NCBI GenBank assembly: GCA_904420255.1
Contig: CAJFUT010000030.1
Location: 1-19,522 of the forward strand
Source: an uncultured Angelakisella sp.
GTDB taxonomy: Bacteria > Bacillota > Clostridia > Oscillospirales > Ruminococcaceae
DNA length: 19,522 bases
Reading direction: 5' to 3'
Shown: positions 7,574 to 14,438 of the stretch, one piece after another
How the letters are laid out: each line of letters begins with the position of its first letter
Position numbering within the stretch: the first letter of the stretch is position 1
The notes under the pieces: generated by a model
Told to the model about the DNA's origin: nothing
Database searches by the model: none
Seen by the model: only the letters and a program-made list of their open reading frames with translations
Made by a program: the position numbers and the translations under genes

Positions 7574-7603
7574 ATGGGCTGTCCGATTTGGACAGCCCAT
7601 TTT
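7574..7603. terminator. Bidirectional intrinsic terminator between convergent operons
   Basis: A perfect 11-bp stem (ATGGGCTGTCC, 7574-7584, with GGACAGCCCAT, 7590-7600) has a 5-base loop. TTTT follows on the plus strand, and a run of seven A precedes it at 7566-7572, giving a T-tract on the minus strand. It ends the plus-strand M24/PatB/FMN operon and the minus-strand ppx-ppk operon that converge here. It is the clearest terminator in the window. Confidence 0.9.
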
Positions 7604-7693
7604 GTATCCGCGTGCGCAGGCGCGGGGCGAAATCCCGCCCGGCGGCAGGGAAAGGAGAAAACCGCCGCCGGGGGGAGAGAGGATGTCTGCTTC

Positions 7694-9799
7694 CTATTTT
7701 TTCCATGTCCCGGGCAGGTGCAGCCGGAAGGAGAACCGCCGCCGGGGAAGGACGGTGGGGGCGAAGGCCGGCGGGTTTTCCAGCCAGTAGTCCTGGGAGG
7801 AGAGGAGGCCCCGCCCCTGGGCCGCCACCGGGACATAGTCCCCGCTGGGGAGGAGCTGCCGGGCCTTGAGGTTGTCGGAGAGGAGGGTTTCCAGGTACCG
7901 GGAGAGCCAGTCCCGCAGCTCGGGGCTCTCCACCGGGCAGGCCACCTCCACCCGGCGGACCTGGTTGCGGGTCATCAGGTCGGCGGAGGAAATGTAGATC
8001 TGGCGCAGCTCCCCGTCCCCGAAGCAGTAGACCCGGGAATGTTCCAGGAACCGCCCCACAATGCTGCGGACGGTGATGTTCTCGGTCTTTCCCGGCACGC
8101 CGGGCACCAGGCAGCAGATGCCCCGGACGATCATTTCGACCCGGACCCCGGCCCGGGAGGCCTCGGAGAGCTTGTCCATCAGCTCCCGCTCGGTGACCGA
8201 GTTGACCTTGAGAATGATGTGCCCCCGGTTCCCCCGGGCGATTTCCCCGTCGATGAGGCGCAGCAGCGTTGCCTTGAGGCTCACCGGGGCCACCAGGAGC
8301 TTATGGTATTCCCCCCGGAGGTTCCCGATGAGCATATTCTGGAAAAAGGCCACGGCGTCCTCGGCGATGTCCTGCCGGGCGGTGAGGAGGCTGAAGTCGG
8401 TATAGATGGCGGAGGTCTTTTCGTTGTAGTTGCCGGTGCCCACCTGGGTGACGTAGCTGAGGCCGTTCTTCTCCCGCCGGGTGATGAGGCAGAGCTTGGA
8501 ATGGCATTTGTAGCCCTCCACGCCGTAGATGACCCGGCAGCCGGCGTCCTCCAACTCCTTGGCCCAGCCGATGTTGTTGCGCTCGTCAAACCGGGCCCGC
8601 AGCTCCACCAGGGCGGTGACGTCCTTGCCGTTTTCCGCCGCGGCGCAGAGGTGCTTGATGACGGCGGAATTTTTGGCCACCCGGTAAATGGTGATCTGGA
8701 TGGAAAGGACCTTGGGGTCGGCGGCCGACTGCCGCAAAAGCTCCAGGAAGGGCTGCATGGAGTGGTAGGGGTAAAAGAGGAGGATGTCCCGCTGCCGCAC
8801 CTGGTCCCACATGGGCGCCTCCCGGGAAAGCCAGGAGGGCCAGGCGGGGGTGAAGGGCGGGTAGAACAGCTCCGCCGGCCCCTCCAGCTGGTAGGCGTAC
8901 CCCAGCTTCAGGGGGCAGGAACAGGAGAAGCACTGGTGGGGCTCCAGCCGGAGCATCTGGCGCAGCAGCTCCATCAGCCGGGGGGCCTCCCCCTGGAGCT
9001 CCAGCCGTACCGGAGCCAGCCGTTCCCGCAGCCGCAGCAGCTTCACCATCTGGCTGCGGAAATCCGGGGCCTCCTCGTCCAGGCTGTCCCCGTCGAAGCT
9101 GATGTCGGCGCTGCGGGTGACCGAGATTACCGCCGCCTCCTCCATGTGGTAGATTTTGAAGATTTTTTTCAGGTGGGCCAGGAGGATGCTTTCGGTGCGC
9201 AGGAAGGCGCCCTTCCCCTCCGGCAGGGGCAGGATGGCGGGCACCGTTTCCGGCACCTCCACGATCCCCAGCAGGGGCTTGCCCTTGCCGGACAGGAGGG
9301 CGGCGCAGTAAAGGGCCTTGTTCTTCAGGTGGGGGAAGGGGTGGGCCCGGTCGATGATCTGGGGGGCCAGGAGGGGGCGCATATTCCCCCGGTACCAGGC
9401 CTGGGCGAAATCTTTGTCCCGGCCCTTGAGCTCCTCCCAGGAAAGGTCCCGCACCCCGGCCTTCTCCAGCTCCCGGTTCAGCTGGGCGCAGATGGCGTCC
9501 CGGTGGCGGATCAGGGGCCCCACCGCCTGGTAAATCATCTCCAGCTGCTGGGCGGGGGTCCGTCCGCTTTTGCTGTCCACCGACCTGGGCTCCATCACCG
9601 ACAGGTCCAGGAGGCTCCCCACCCGCACCATAAAGAACTCGTCCAGGTTGCTGGTGAAGATGGAGGCGAAGCGGAACCGCTCCATCAGCGGCACGGCGGG
9701 GTCGGTGGCCTCCTCCAGCACCCGCTGGTTGAAGCGGAGCCAGCTCAGCTCCCGGTTCTGGGTGTAGCTCAGGTCGAAGCCTTCAGCAGTTTGTGGCAC
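7694..9799 (-). CDS. ppk: Polyphosphate kinase
   Basis: A 701-residue PPK1, which reversibly polymerises the gamma-phosphate of ATP into inorganic polyphosphate. Features in order are NRELSWLRFNQRVL (N-domain), SNLDEFFMVRVGSL (ATP region), HPFPHLKNKALY (head domain), DILLFYPYHSMQPF, RARFDERNNI, then the two PLD-like histidine motifs. H433 in CHSKL corresponds to the phosphorylated H435 of E. coli PPK, and H587 in EHSRVYCFGDG to its H592. YISSADLMTRNQVRRVEV is the conserved C-terminal motif. The GTG at 9797-9799 is chosen because GGGAGGG lies 6 bases before it and it gives a normal length. The open frame continues some 296 codons upstream, but that part is the out-of-frame shadow of ppx. It overlaps ppx by 31 bases, implying translational coupling. 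Confidence 0.95.
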   Translation of the reverse strand: MPQTAEGFDLSYTQNRELSWLRFNQRVLEEATDPAVPLMERFRFASIFTSNLDEFFMVRVGSLLDLSVMEPRSVDSKSGRTPAQQLEMIYQAVGPLIRHRDAICAQLNRELEKAGVRDLSWEELKGRDKDFAQAWYRGNMRPLLAPQIIDRAHPFPHLKNKALYCAALLSGKGKPLLGIVEVPETVPAILPLPEGKGAFLRTESILLAHLKKIFKIYHMEEAAVISVTRSADISFDGDSLDEEAPDFRSQMVKLLRLRERLAPVRLELQGEAPRLMELLRQMLRLEPHQCFSCSCPLKLGYAYQLEGPAELFYPPFTPAWPSWLSREAPMWDQVRQRDILLFYPYHSMQPFLELLRQSAADPKVLSIQITIYRVAKNSAVIKHLCAAAENGKDVTALVELRARFDERNNIGWAKELEDAGCRVIYGVEGYKCHSKLCLITRREKNGLSYVTQVGTGNYNEKTSAIYTDFSLLTARQDIAEDAVAFFQNMLIGNLRGEYHKLLVAPVSLKATLLRLIDGEIARGNRGHIILKVNSVTERELMDKLSEASRAGVRVEMIVRGICCLVPGVPGKTENITVRSIVGRFLEHSRVYCFGDGELRQIYISSADLMTRNQVRRVEVACPVESPELRDWLSRYLETLLSDNLKARQLLPSGDYVPVAAQGRGLLSSQDYWLENPPAFAPTVLPRRRFSFRLHLPGTWKK

Positions 9800-10680
9800 A
9801 GGTAACCCTCCCTGACTCCATATTTGCTGACAAAGATTTTTTCCCGGCAGACGGATCTGGCCAGGGCGTTCATGAGCAGGACGCCGGGGATGATGGTGTG
9901 GACCCGGTCGGGGCAGCTGCGGAGGATGAGCTGCCGGGCCTCGGGCCCCCGCCGGCAGAGCAGCCGGGCGATCTCCTCCACCTCGTCGGGGGTCAGGGTG
10001 CGGGCGCCGGGCTCCCGGCGGTACCAGGCGTTGGCGATTTTCAGCACCGCCCGGGCGGTGCCCCCCACGCCGCAGACGTTCCCGGCCTTCCCCTTGGGCA
10101 GCCCGGCGGCGGCGAATTCCTCCCGGATCCGCTGGCGGATGGCCGTCAGCTCCCGCTCCTTGGGCCAGATTTTGGAAACGTATTGGCTGAACAGGTTCAG
10201 GGAGCCAATGGGCAGGCTCTGGGCCAGGGTGATCTCCCCGCCCCGGGCTTCCAGCACCTCGGCGCTGCCGCCGCCGATGTCGAACATGGCCCCGGCGGCT
10301 TCCGGCCCGCAGGCCAGGAGGGCCCCCTGGTAGCCCAGCCGGGCCTCCTCCTCCCCCGAAAGGACGTCCACAGTGATGCCGGTGCGGCCGCGGATGGCCT
10401 CCACGGCCTCCCCGGTGTTGCGGATGTTCCGCAGGGAGGCGGTGGCGAAGACGTGCATTTCCTTCTCCCCCAGGTTTTCCAGCAGGGCCCGGAAATCCAG
10501 CAGCACCTGAGCGGCCTTCTCGATCCCCTCCGGGGCGAGGACGCCGCCGCTGATGTAGCCGGCGATGCCGGCGGTTTCCTTCTCGGAAAACAGAAGGCGG
10601 AAGCCCCCGCCGGGGGCGGCGCTGTAGAGGGACAGGCGGATGGTATTGGACCCCAGGTCCACAACGGCGTAATTCATCAT
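9769..10680 (-). CDS. ppx: Exopolyphosphatase, Ppx/GppA family (short form)
   Basis: A 303-residue ASKHA-fold phosphatase that hydrolyses terminal phosphates of polyphosphate (or pppGpp, as in GppA). Motifs seen are AVVDLGSNTIRLSLY (phosphate 1), FATASLRN, SGEEEARLGYQG at about 109-119 with the catalytic glutamate, DIGGGSAEV at 134-142 (phosphate 2) and GVGGTARA. It ends where the two ASKHA domains end and lacks the C-terminal HD-like domains of the ~510-residue E. coli PPX, as do many Gram-positive and short-type homologues. Start: ATG at 10678-10680 with AAGGAA 6 bases upstream; a second ATG follows at once and a TTG precedes. It is first in a two-gene operon with ppk, so synthesis and degradation of polyphosphate are co-expressed. 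Ppx versus GppA specificity is not resolved by sequence. Confidence 0.9.
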   Translation of the reverse strand: MMNYAVVDLGSNTIRLSLYSAAPGGGFRLLFSEKETAGIAGYISGGVLAPEGIEKAAQVLLDFRALLENLGEKEMHVFATASLRNIRNTGEAVEAIRGRTGITVDVLSGEEEARLGYQGALLACGPEAAGAMFDIGGGSAEVLEARGGEITLAQSLPIGSLNLFSQYVSKIWPKERELTAIRQRIREEFAAAGLPKGKAGNVCGVGGTARAVLKIANAWYRREPGARTLTPDEVEEIARLLCRRGPEARQLILRSCPDRVHTIIPGVLLMNALARSVCREKIFVSKYGVREGYLCHKLLKAST

Positions 10681-10744
10681 CAATCATTCCTTCGGCAGGT
10701 TGGGATGGTTTTTATTTTCCCCGGGAAATGCCCCGATCTTCCAT

Positions 10745-10798
10745 ATTCTAAGGGGAAATGGTCAAAAGAGCGGCATCCTTTGGTAAAACCCTGGTAAA
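10745..10798 (-). promoter_or_regulatory. Candidate PhoP-box-like array and -10 element upstream of ppx-ppk
   Basis: Read on the minus strand, hexamers occur at a strict 11-base period: TTTACC (10793-10798), TTTACC (10782-10787), a degenerate ATGCCG (10771-10776) and TTGACC (10760-10765). TAGAAT (10745-10750) follows nine bases after the last. Four TT(A/T/C)ACA-like repeats with ~5-base spacers placed about -22 to -60 are the known layout of Bacillus subtilis PhoP boxes. The match is imperfect: C replaces the final A, and one repeat is degenerate. The role is inferred from spacing and from the polyphosphate genes downstream. Confidence 0.4.
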
Positions 10799-10829
10799 AT
10801 CTTCCCGGGCCGGAGGGAAACGGCCCGCA

Positions 10830-10879
10830 AAAGAAAAAAGCCGCCCCGGCCCCGAATCTCGGGACGGCTGGCGGCTTTT
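10830..10879 (-). terminator. Intrinsic terminator of the dapA-dapB-dapH operon
   Basis: Directly after the dapH stop, on the minus strand, AAAAGCCGCC pairs with GGCGGCTTTT (10870-10879 with 10836-10845). An inner CCG-TCCCGA/TCGGG-CGG stem continues the hairpin. The 3' side runs into TTTTTTCTTTT, a strong U-tract. It insulates ppx-ppk from the lysine/diaminopimelate genes. Confidence 0.88.
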
Positions 10880-10883
10880 GGGC

Positions 10884-11576
10884 TCAGAGGGCACGGAGGG
10901 CCTCCACAAGCTGGGTTTTCCCTTCGGTTTGGGCGTCCTTCTTTTTGACCACCCGGGCCGGCACCCCCGCCGCCACCACCCCCGGTGGGACGTCCTCGAT
11001 GACCACGCTGCCGGCGGCGATGACCGAATCCCTGCCGATGCGGACCCCTTCGATGACCACGGCGTTGGCCCCGATGAGGACCCCGTCCTCCACCACCACC
11101 GGGACGGCGCTGGCGGGCTCGACGACGCCGGCCAGCACCGCCCCCGCGCCGATGTGGCACCGGCTGCCTACGGTGGCCCGGCCCCCCAGCACCGCCCCCA
11201 TGTCGATCATGGTGCCGGGCCCCACCACGGCGCCGATGTTGAGGACCGCCCCCATCATGACGACGGCCCCCTCCCCGATCTCCACCCCCTCCCGGAGGAT
11301 GGCCCCCGGCTCGATCCGGGCGCTCAGCTCCCGCAGGTCCAGCAGGGGCAGGGCGGAATTGCGCCGGTCCCACTCCACCACCATGTCCAGGATGCTCTCC
11401 TGGTTGGCGGCCAGGATGGGCCCCAGCTCCCGCCAGTCCCCGAAGATAACCTTGTCCCCGGCGCCGAAGACCTTGGCGGAGCCGTAGTCGATGGGGGCCT
11501 TCTCCCGGAGAAAGACCCGCACCGGGGTCTTTTTTTCCGCTGTGCGGATGGTTTCGATGATTTCCCAGGCGTTCAT
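10884..11576 (-). CDS. dapH: 2,3,4,5-tetrahydropyridine-2,6-dicarboxylate N-acetyltransferase
   Basis: A 230-residue acetyltransferase that converts tetrahydrodipicolinate and acetyl-CoA to N-acetyl-2-amino-6-oxopimelate, the committing step of the acetylase diaminopimelate route. The N-terminal ~75 residues ([20 protein letters not shown]) match the DapH N-terminal domain. From about residue 85 the sequence is a left-handed beta-helix of hexapeptide repeats ([24 protein letters not shown] and so on), ending with the [15 protein letters not shown] cap typical of the family. The length is normal. Its ATG overlaps the dapB stop in ATGA and is preceded by AAGGAGG. Presence of DapH rather than succinyl-type DapD is supported by the acetyl-specific deacetylase and aminotransferase genes nearby. 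Confidence 0.93.
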   Translation of the reverse strand: MNAWEIIETIRTAEKKTPVRVFLREKAPIDYGSAKVFGAGDKVIFGDWRELGPILAANQESILDMVVEWDRRNSALPLLDLRELSARIEPGAILREGVEIGEGAVVMMGAVLNIGAVVGPGTMIDMGAVLGGRATVGSRCHIGAGAVLAGVVEPASAVPVVVEDGVLIGANAVVIEGVRIGRDSVIAAGSVVIEDVPPGVVAAGVPARVVKKKDAQTEGKTQLVEALRAL

Positions 11577-12298
11577 TTTTTCTCCCTTCCTCCTTCCAGC
11601 AGCACCTCCTCCAGGGTGTAGAGTCCCGGGGGGCGGCCCGCCAGGGCCCGGGCGGCCCGGAGGGCGCCCCGGGCGAAGACTGCCCGGCTGGCGGCCCGGT
11701 GGGTGACCTCCAGGGTTTCCTCCGGCCCCAGGAAAAGCACCGTGTGGGTGCCGGCCTCGGTACCGCCCCGGATGGAATGGACCCCGATCTCCCGGGGGTC
11801 CCGGGGGCCGGTGCGGCCCTGCCTCCCCCAGACCGGGACCCGTGCGCCCTCCGGGTCCACCGCCTCCAGCAGCAGCCTGGCGGTGCCGCTGGGGGCGTCC
11901 TCCTTGCCCCTGTGGTGGGCCTCCAGGATTTCAATGTCAAAATCCGGCAGGGCCGCGGCCATCCGGGCGGCGGTCTGCCTCAGCGCCGCCGCCCCCAGGG
12001 AAAAGTTGGCGCTCCAGAGGACGGGTACCGCCTCCGCCAGCTCCCGGAGGAGCCTGTGGTCCCCGGGGGAAAGGCCGGTGGTGCCGCAGACCAGGGCGGC
12101 CCCGGTCCGGCGGGCGTAGTCCGCCGACCGGGGAAGGAGGCCGGGGTGGGAAAAATCCACCGCCGCGTCGGCGGGGGGCAGGGGGGAGGGAGTTCCCGGC
12201 TCCAGGATCCCCGCCAGGGCAAGGTCCGGCGCCTCCCGGATCAGCTCCTCCAGGCACCGCCCCATCCTGCCATGGCCGCAGAGAAGGATGGAGGTCAC
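11573..12298 (-). CDS. dapB: 4-hydroxy-tetrahydrodipicolinate reductase
   Basis: A 241-residue NAD(P)H-dependent reductase, the second step of diaminopimelate synthesis. Seen are the dinucleotide loop GHGRMGR near the N-terminus, [28 protein letters not shown], and the catalytic [15 protein letters not shown] motif (His-His and Lys). It is slightly shorter than many DapB proteins because the segment between strand 2 and VDFS is brief. The acidic residue after strand 2 (GILEPG) suggests NADH may be accepted. The GTG start (12296-12298) overlaps the dapA TGA in GTGA, with AGGAGG about 10 bases upstream inside dapA, so translation is coupled. A longer in-frame extension upstream is only the shadow of dapA. 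Confidence 0.93.
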   Translation of the reverse strand: MTSILLCGHGRMGRCLEELIREAPDLALAGILEPGTPSPLPPADAAVDFSHPGLLPRSADYARRTGAALVCGTTGLSPGDHRLLRELAEAVPVLWSANFSLGAAALRQTAARMAAALPDFDIEILEAHHRGKEDAPSGTARLLLEAVDPEGARVPVWGRQGRTGPRDPREIGVHSIRGGTEAGTHTVLFLGPEETLEVTHRAASRAVFARGALRAARALAGRPPGLYTLEEVLLEGGREKK

Positions 12299-13173
12299 AG
12301 CAGCCCCACCTCCTCCATGGCGGCCCGGAGGGCCGCCCGGTGCCCCTCCTCCATGGGGGCCAGGGGCAGGCGGCAGCCCCCCACCTCCATCCCCATGAGG
12401 TTCATAGCCTCCTTCACCGGGATGGGGTTCACCTCCGAGAAAAGCTGTCGGATCAGCTCCAGGTACCGGAGCTGGAGCGCCCGCCCCCCGGCCATGTCCC
12501 CGGCCAGGCACCGGGCCGCCAGCTGGTGGATCTGCCCCGGAATGAGGTTGGCGGCCACCGAAATGATCCCCGAGGCCCCCAGGGCCATCATGGGCAGGGC
12601 GGTGTCGTCGTTGCCGGCGTAGAGGGCGAAGCCCTCCCCCAGGTGCCGGGCGATGCGGGAGGCGTACCCCAGGTCCCCGGAGGCCTCCTTGATGCCGGCG
12701 ATGTTGGGATGGGCGGCCAGCTCCGCCACCACCTCCTCGGGGATGGCGCAGCCGGTGCGCCCCGGGACGTTGTAGAGGAGGCAGGGGATCTCCACCGCGT
12801 CGGCCACCGCGGCGAAGTGGAGGTACATCCCCCGGGCGTTGGTTTTGTTGTAGTAGGGGGCCACCAGCAGCAGGCCGTCGGCCCCCAGGCGCTGGTAGCG
12901 GAGGCTTTTTTCCAGCATGGTCCGGGTGGAATTGGAGCCGCTCCCGGCGATGACCGGCACCCGCCCGGCCACCCGCTCCACCGCGAAGCGGCAGACGGCG
13001 TCGTCCTCCTCCCGGCTGGTGGTGGCCGCTTCCCCGGTGGTGCCCAGCACCAGGACGGCGTCGGCGCCGCCCGCGATCTGAAACTCCAAAAGCTCCCCCA
13101 GCTTCTGGAAATTGACGGCCCCGTCGGGGGCAAAGGGGGTGACAAGGGCGGTGATGCAGCCTTGAAACTTCAC
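12295..13173 (-). CDS. dapA: 4-hydroxy-tetrahydrodipicolinate synthase
   Basis: A 292-residue class I aldolase-fold lyase/synthase that condenses aspartate semialdehyde with pyruvate. Diagnostic motifs are ALVTPF, LGTTGEAAT, YNVPGRTG with Y134, and GIKEASGD with the Schiff-base lysine K162, numbering almost identical to E. coli Y133/K161. The GTG at 13171-13173 is chosen because AAAGGAGG lies 9 bases before it; the upstream in-frame TTG at 13179 is only three bases from that site. It is first gene of dapA-dapB-dapH and divergent from the M20 deacetylase gene. The residue corresponding to the lysine-feedback site was not assessed. Confidence 0.95.
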   Translation of the reverse strand: MKFQGCITALVTPFAPDGAVNFQKLGELLEFQIAGGADAVLVLGTTGEAATTSREEDDAVCRFAVERVAGRVPVIAGSGSNSTRTMLEKSLRYQRLGADGLLLVAPYYNKTNARGMYLHFAAVADAVEIPCLLYNVPGRTGCAIPEEVVAELAAHPNIAGIKEASGDLGYASRIARHLGEGFALYAGNDDTALPMMALGASGIISVAANLIPGQIHQLAARCLAGDMAGGRALQLRYLELIRQLFSEVNPIPVKEAMNLMGMEVGGCRLPLAPMEEGHRAALRAAMEEVGLL

Positions 13174-13337
13174 AGGCAAGGCCCTCCTTTCCGGCCGCGG
13201 GGCAGGGCAGGCCCCTTCCGCAACCTTTGTTACATAGGTATTGCCGGCGGTCCCGTCCTATGAATCCGCCCCCGGCCCCCGGCATACCCATGTAGCGGGG
13301 GCGGCCCCGAAAAAATCCGTTTTGGGAGGGGATCCGG
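13174..13337. other. Divergent intergenic region between dapA and the deacetylase gene
   Basis: These 164 bases must carry the leaders of two divergent transcripts. I see no convincing -35/-10 pair on either strand; the only AT-rich patch is at about 13221-13242 (AACCTTTGTTACATAGG). On the plus side, CCGCCCCC (13266-13273) can pair with GGGGGCGG (13297-13304), a stem with a long loop just ahead of the deacetylase ribosome binding site. It is too short for a lysine riboswitch aptamer, and none of its landmarks were recognised. Confidence 0.4.
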
Positions 13338-14438
13338 TTGGACCGGCTTTTGAGAAAATACCGCAGGGACCTTCACCGCATCCCGGAGCTGGGGCTGGAG
13401 CTGCCCCGGACCTGGGCCTATCTGAAAAAAGCCCTGGAGCGGTACCCCTGCCGGGTCTTTTCCCCGGTCCCTTACGGGGTCTGCGCCTATTTTGACTTCG
13501 GCCGGGAGCGCACCGCGGCGGTCCGGGCGGACATGGACGCCCTGCCCCTCCGGGAGGAAACCGGCCTCCCCTTCGCCTCCGGGACGCCGGGGCGGATGCA
13601 CGCCTGCGGCCACGACGGCCATATGGCCATGGCCCTGGCCCTGGGGGCGGAGGCGGCCCGGCAGAAAACCGCCCCGCCCAGGAATCTCCTCCTGGTGTTC
13701 CAGCCGGGGGAGGAGATGGGCGGGGGCGGGGAGCGGATCTGCCGCTCCGGGGTGTTCCGGGAGTTTGGCGCCGACCGGATCTTCGGCTTCCACCTCTGGC
13801 CCGGCCTGCCGGCGGGGGCGGTGGCCGGGCGCCCCGGGCCGCTGATGGCCGGCAGCAGCGAGGTGACGGTGGAGATCACCGGGAAGAGCTGCCACATCGC
13901 CCGGGCGGGGGAGGGGGCGGACGCCCTCCTGGCCGCCGTGGAATTTGTCCGCCGGGCTTACCGGGCGGCGGAGGAGCTGCCCCCCGGGACCCGGCGGCTG
14001 CTGAAATTCGGCAGGCTGGAGAGCGGGGAGGCCCGCAACGTGGTCAGCGGGCGGAGCCTCCTTCTGGGGAGCCTCCGGGCCTTTGAGCCGGAAACCCTGG
14101 CCTTCCTGAAGGGCCGCCTTGTGGAGGCGGGCCGGGAGGCGGCGGAGGCAACCGGCTGCGCCGTCAGGGTGGGCTTCGGCGGGGAATACCCCCCGGTGGT
14201 GAACCACCCCGGGCTTTTCGAGGAGGCACGGGCCCTCCTGGGGGAGGGGCTGCGCCCCCTGGCGGAGCCGGTGATGACCGCCGAGGACTTCGCCTTCTAC
14301 CAGCGGGAGCTGCCGGGGGTGTTCCTCCTTCTGGGGACGGGGCGGGACACCCCCCTTCATTCCAGCCGCTTCGACTTTGACGAGAGGGCCCTGGAGGCGG
14401 GCCTCGGGGCCTACCGGAGGCTTCTGGGGATGGCCTGA
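13338..14438 (+). CDS. N-acetyldiaminopimelate deacetylase, M20D amidohydrolase
   Basis: A 366-residue metallo-amidohydrolase of the M20D group (HipO/YkuR-like). In this setting it most likely removes the acetyl group from N-acetyl-LL-diaminopimelate to give LL-diaminopimelate and acetate. Metal-site elements are the RADMDALPL strand, HACGHDGH at residues 88-95 (Cys90 and His92 as ligands), QPGEEMGGGGERI with the catalytic/ligand glutamates, FGFHLWPGLPAG, and TAEDFAFY near the C-terminus followed by LHSSRFDFDE. The lid/dimerisation domain lies at about 175-285. The start is TTG with GGGAGG (13324-13329) 8 bases before it. It is divergent from dapA, and its last 28 bases overlap the end of the convergent aminotransferase gene. 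Other M20D substrates (indole-3-acetyl or hippurate-type amides) are possible, but context favours acetyl-DAP. Confidence 0.88.
   Translation: MDRLLRKYRRDLHRIPELGLELPRTWAYLKKALERYPCRVFSPVPYGVCAYFDFGRERTAAVRADMDALPLREETGLPFASGTPGRMHACGHDGHMAMALALGAEAARQKTAPPRNLLLVFQPGEEMGGGGERICRSGVFREFGADRIFGFHLWPGLPAGAVAGRPGPLMAGSSEVTVEITGKSCHIARAGEGADALLAAVEFVRRAYRAAEELPPGTRRLLKFGRLESGEARNVVSGRSLLLGSLRAFEPETLAFLKGRLVEAGREAAEATGCAVRVGFGGEYPPVVNHPGLFEEARALLGEGLRPLAEPVMTAEDFAFYQRELPGVFLLLGTGRDTPLHSSRFDFDERALEAGLGAYRRLLGMA

Noticed and set aside
7639..7671. Second terminator downstream of ppk (CCGGCGGC/GCCGCCGG stem)
   Set aside because: An 8-bp stem exists but with a 17-base loop and no following T-run on the minus strand. 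The terminator at 7574-7603 explains both convergent ends.
7574..9805. Plus-strand open frame of about 743 codons opposite ppk
   Set aside because: Antisense shadow of ppk with atypical composition. It starts inside the terminator region, without a sensible ribosome binding site.
9800..10687. N-terminal extension of ppk giving a 997-residue protein
   Set aside because: The extra ~296 codons are out-of-frame ppx sequence (Arg/Gly/Pro-rich). The GTG at 9799 with a strong ribosome binding site gives the normal 701-residue PPK.
12299..13291. Possible fusion extending dapB upstream to 572 residues
   Set aside because: The extension is the out-of-frame shadow of dapA, has Pro/Gly/Arg-rich low-complexity composition, and the GTG at 12298 overlaps the dapA stop as expected for coupled genes.
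13174..13337. Lysine riboswitch or T-box leader upstream of dapA or the deacetylase
   Set aside because: Only ~160 bases shared between two divergent genes, and none of the conserved landmarks of either RNA were found.
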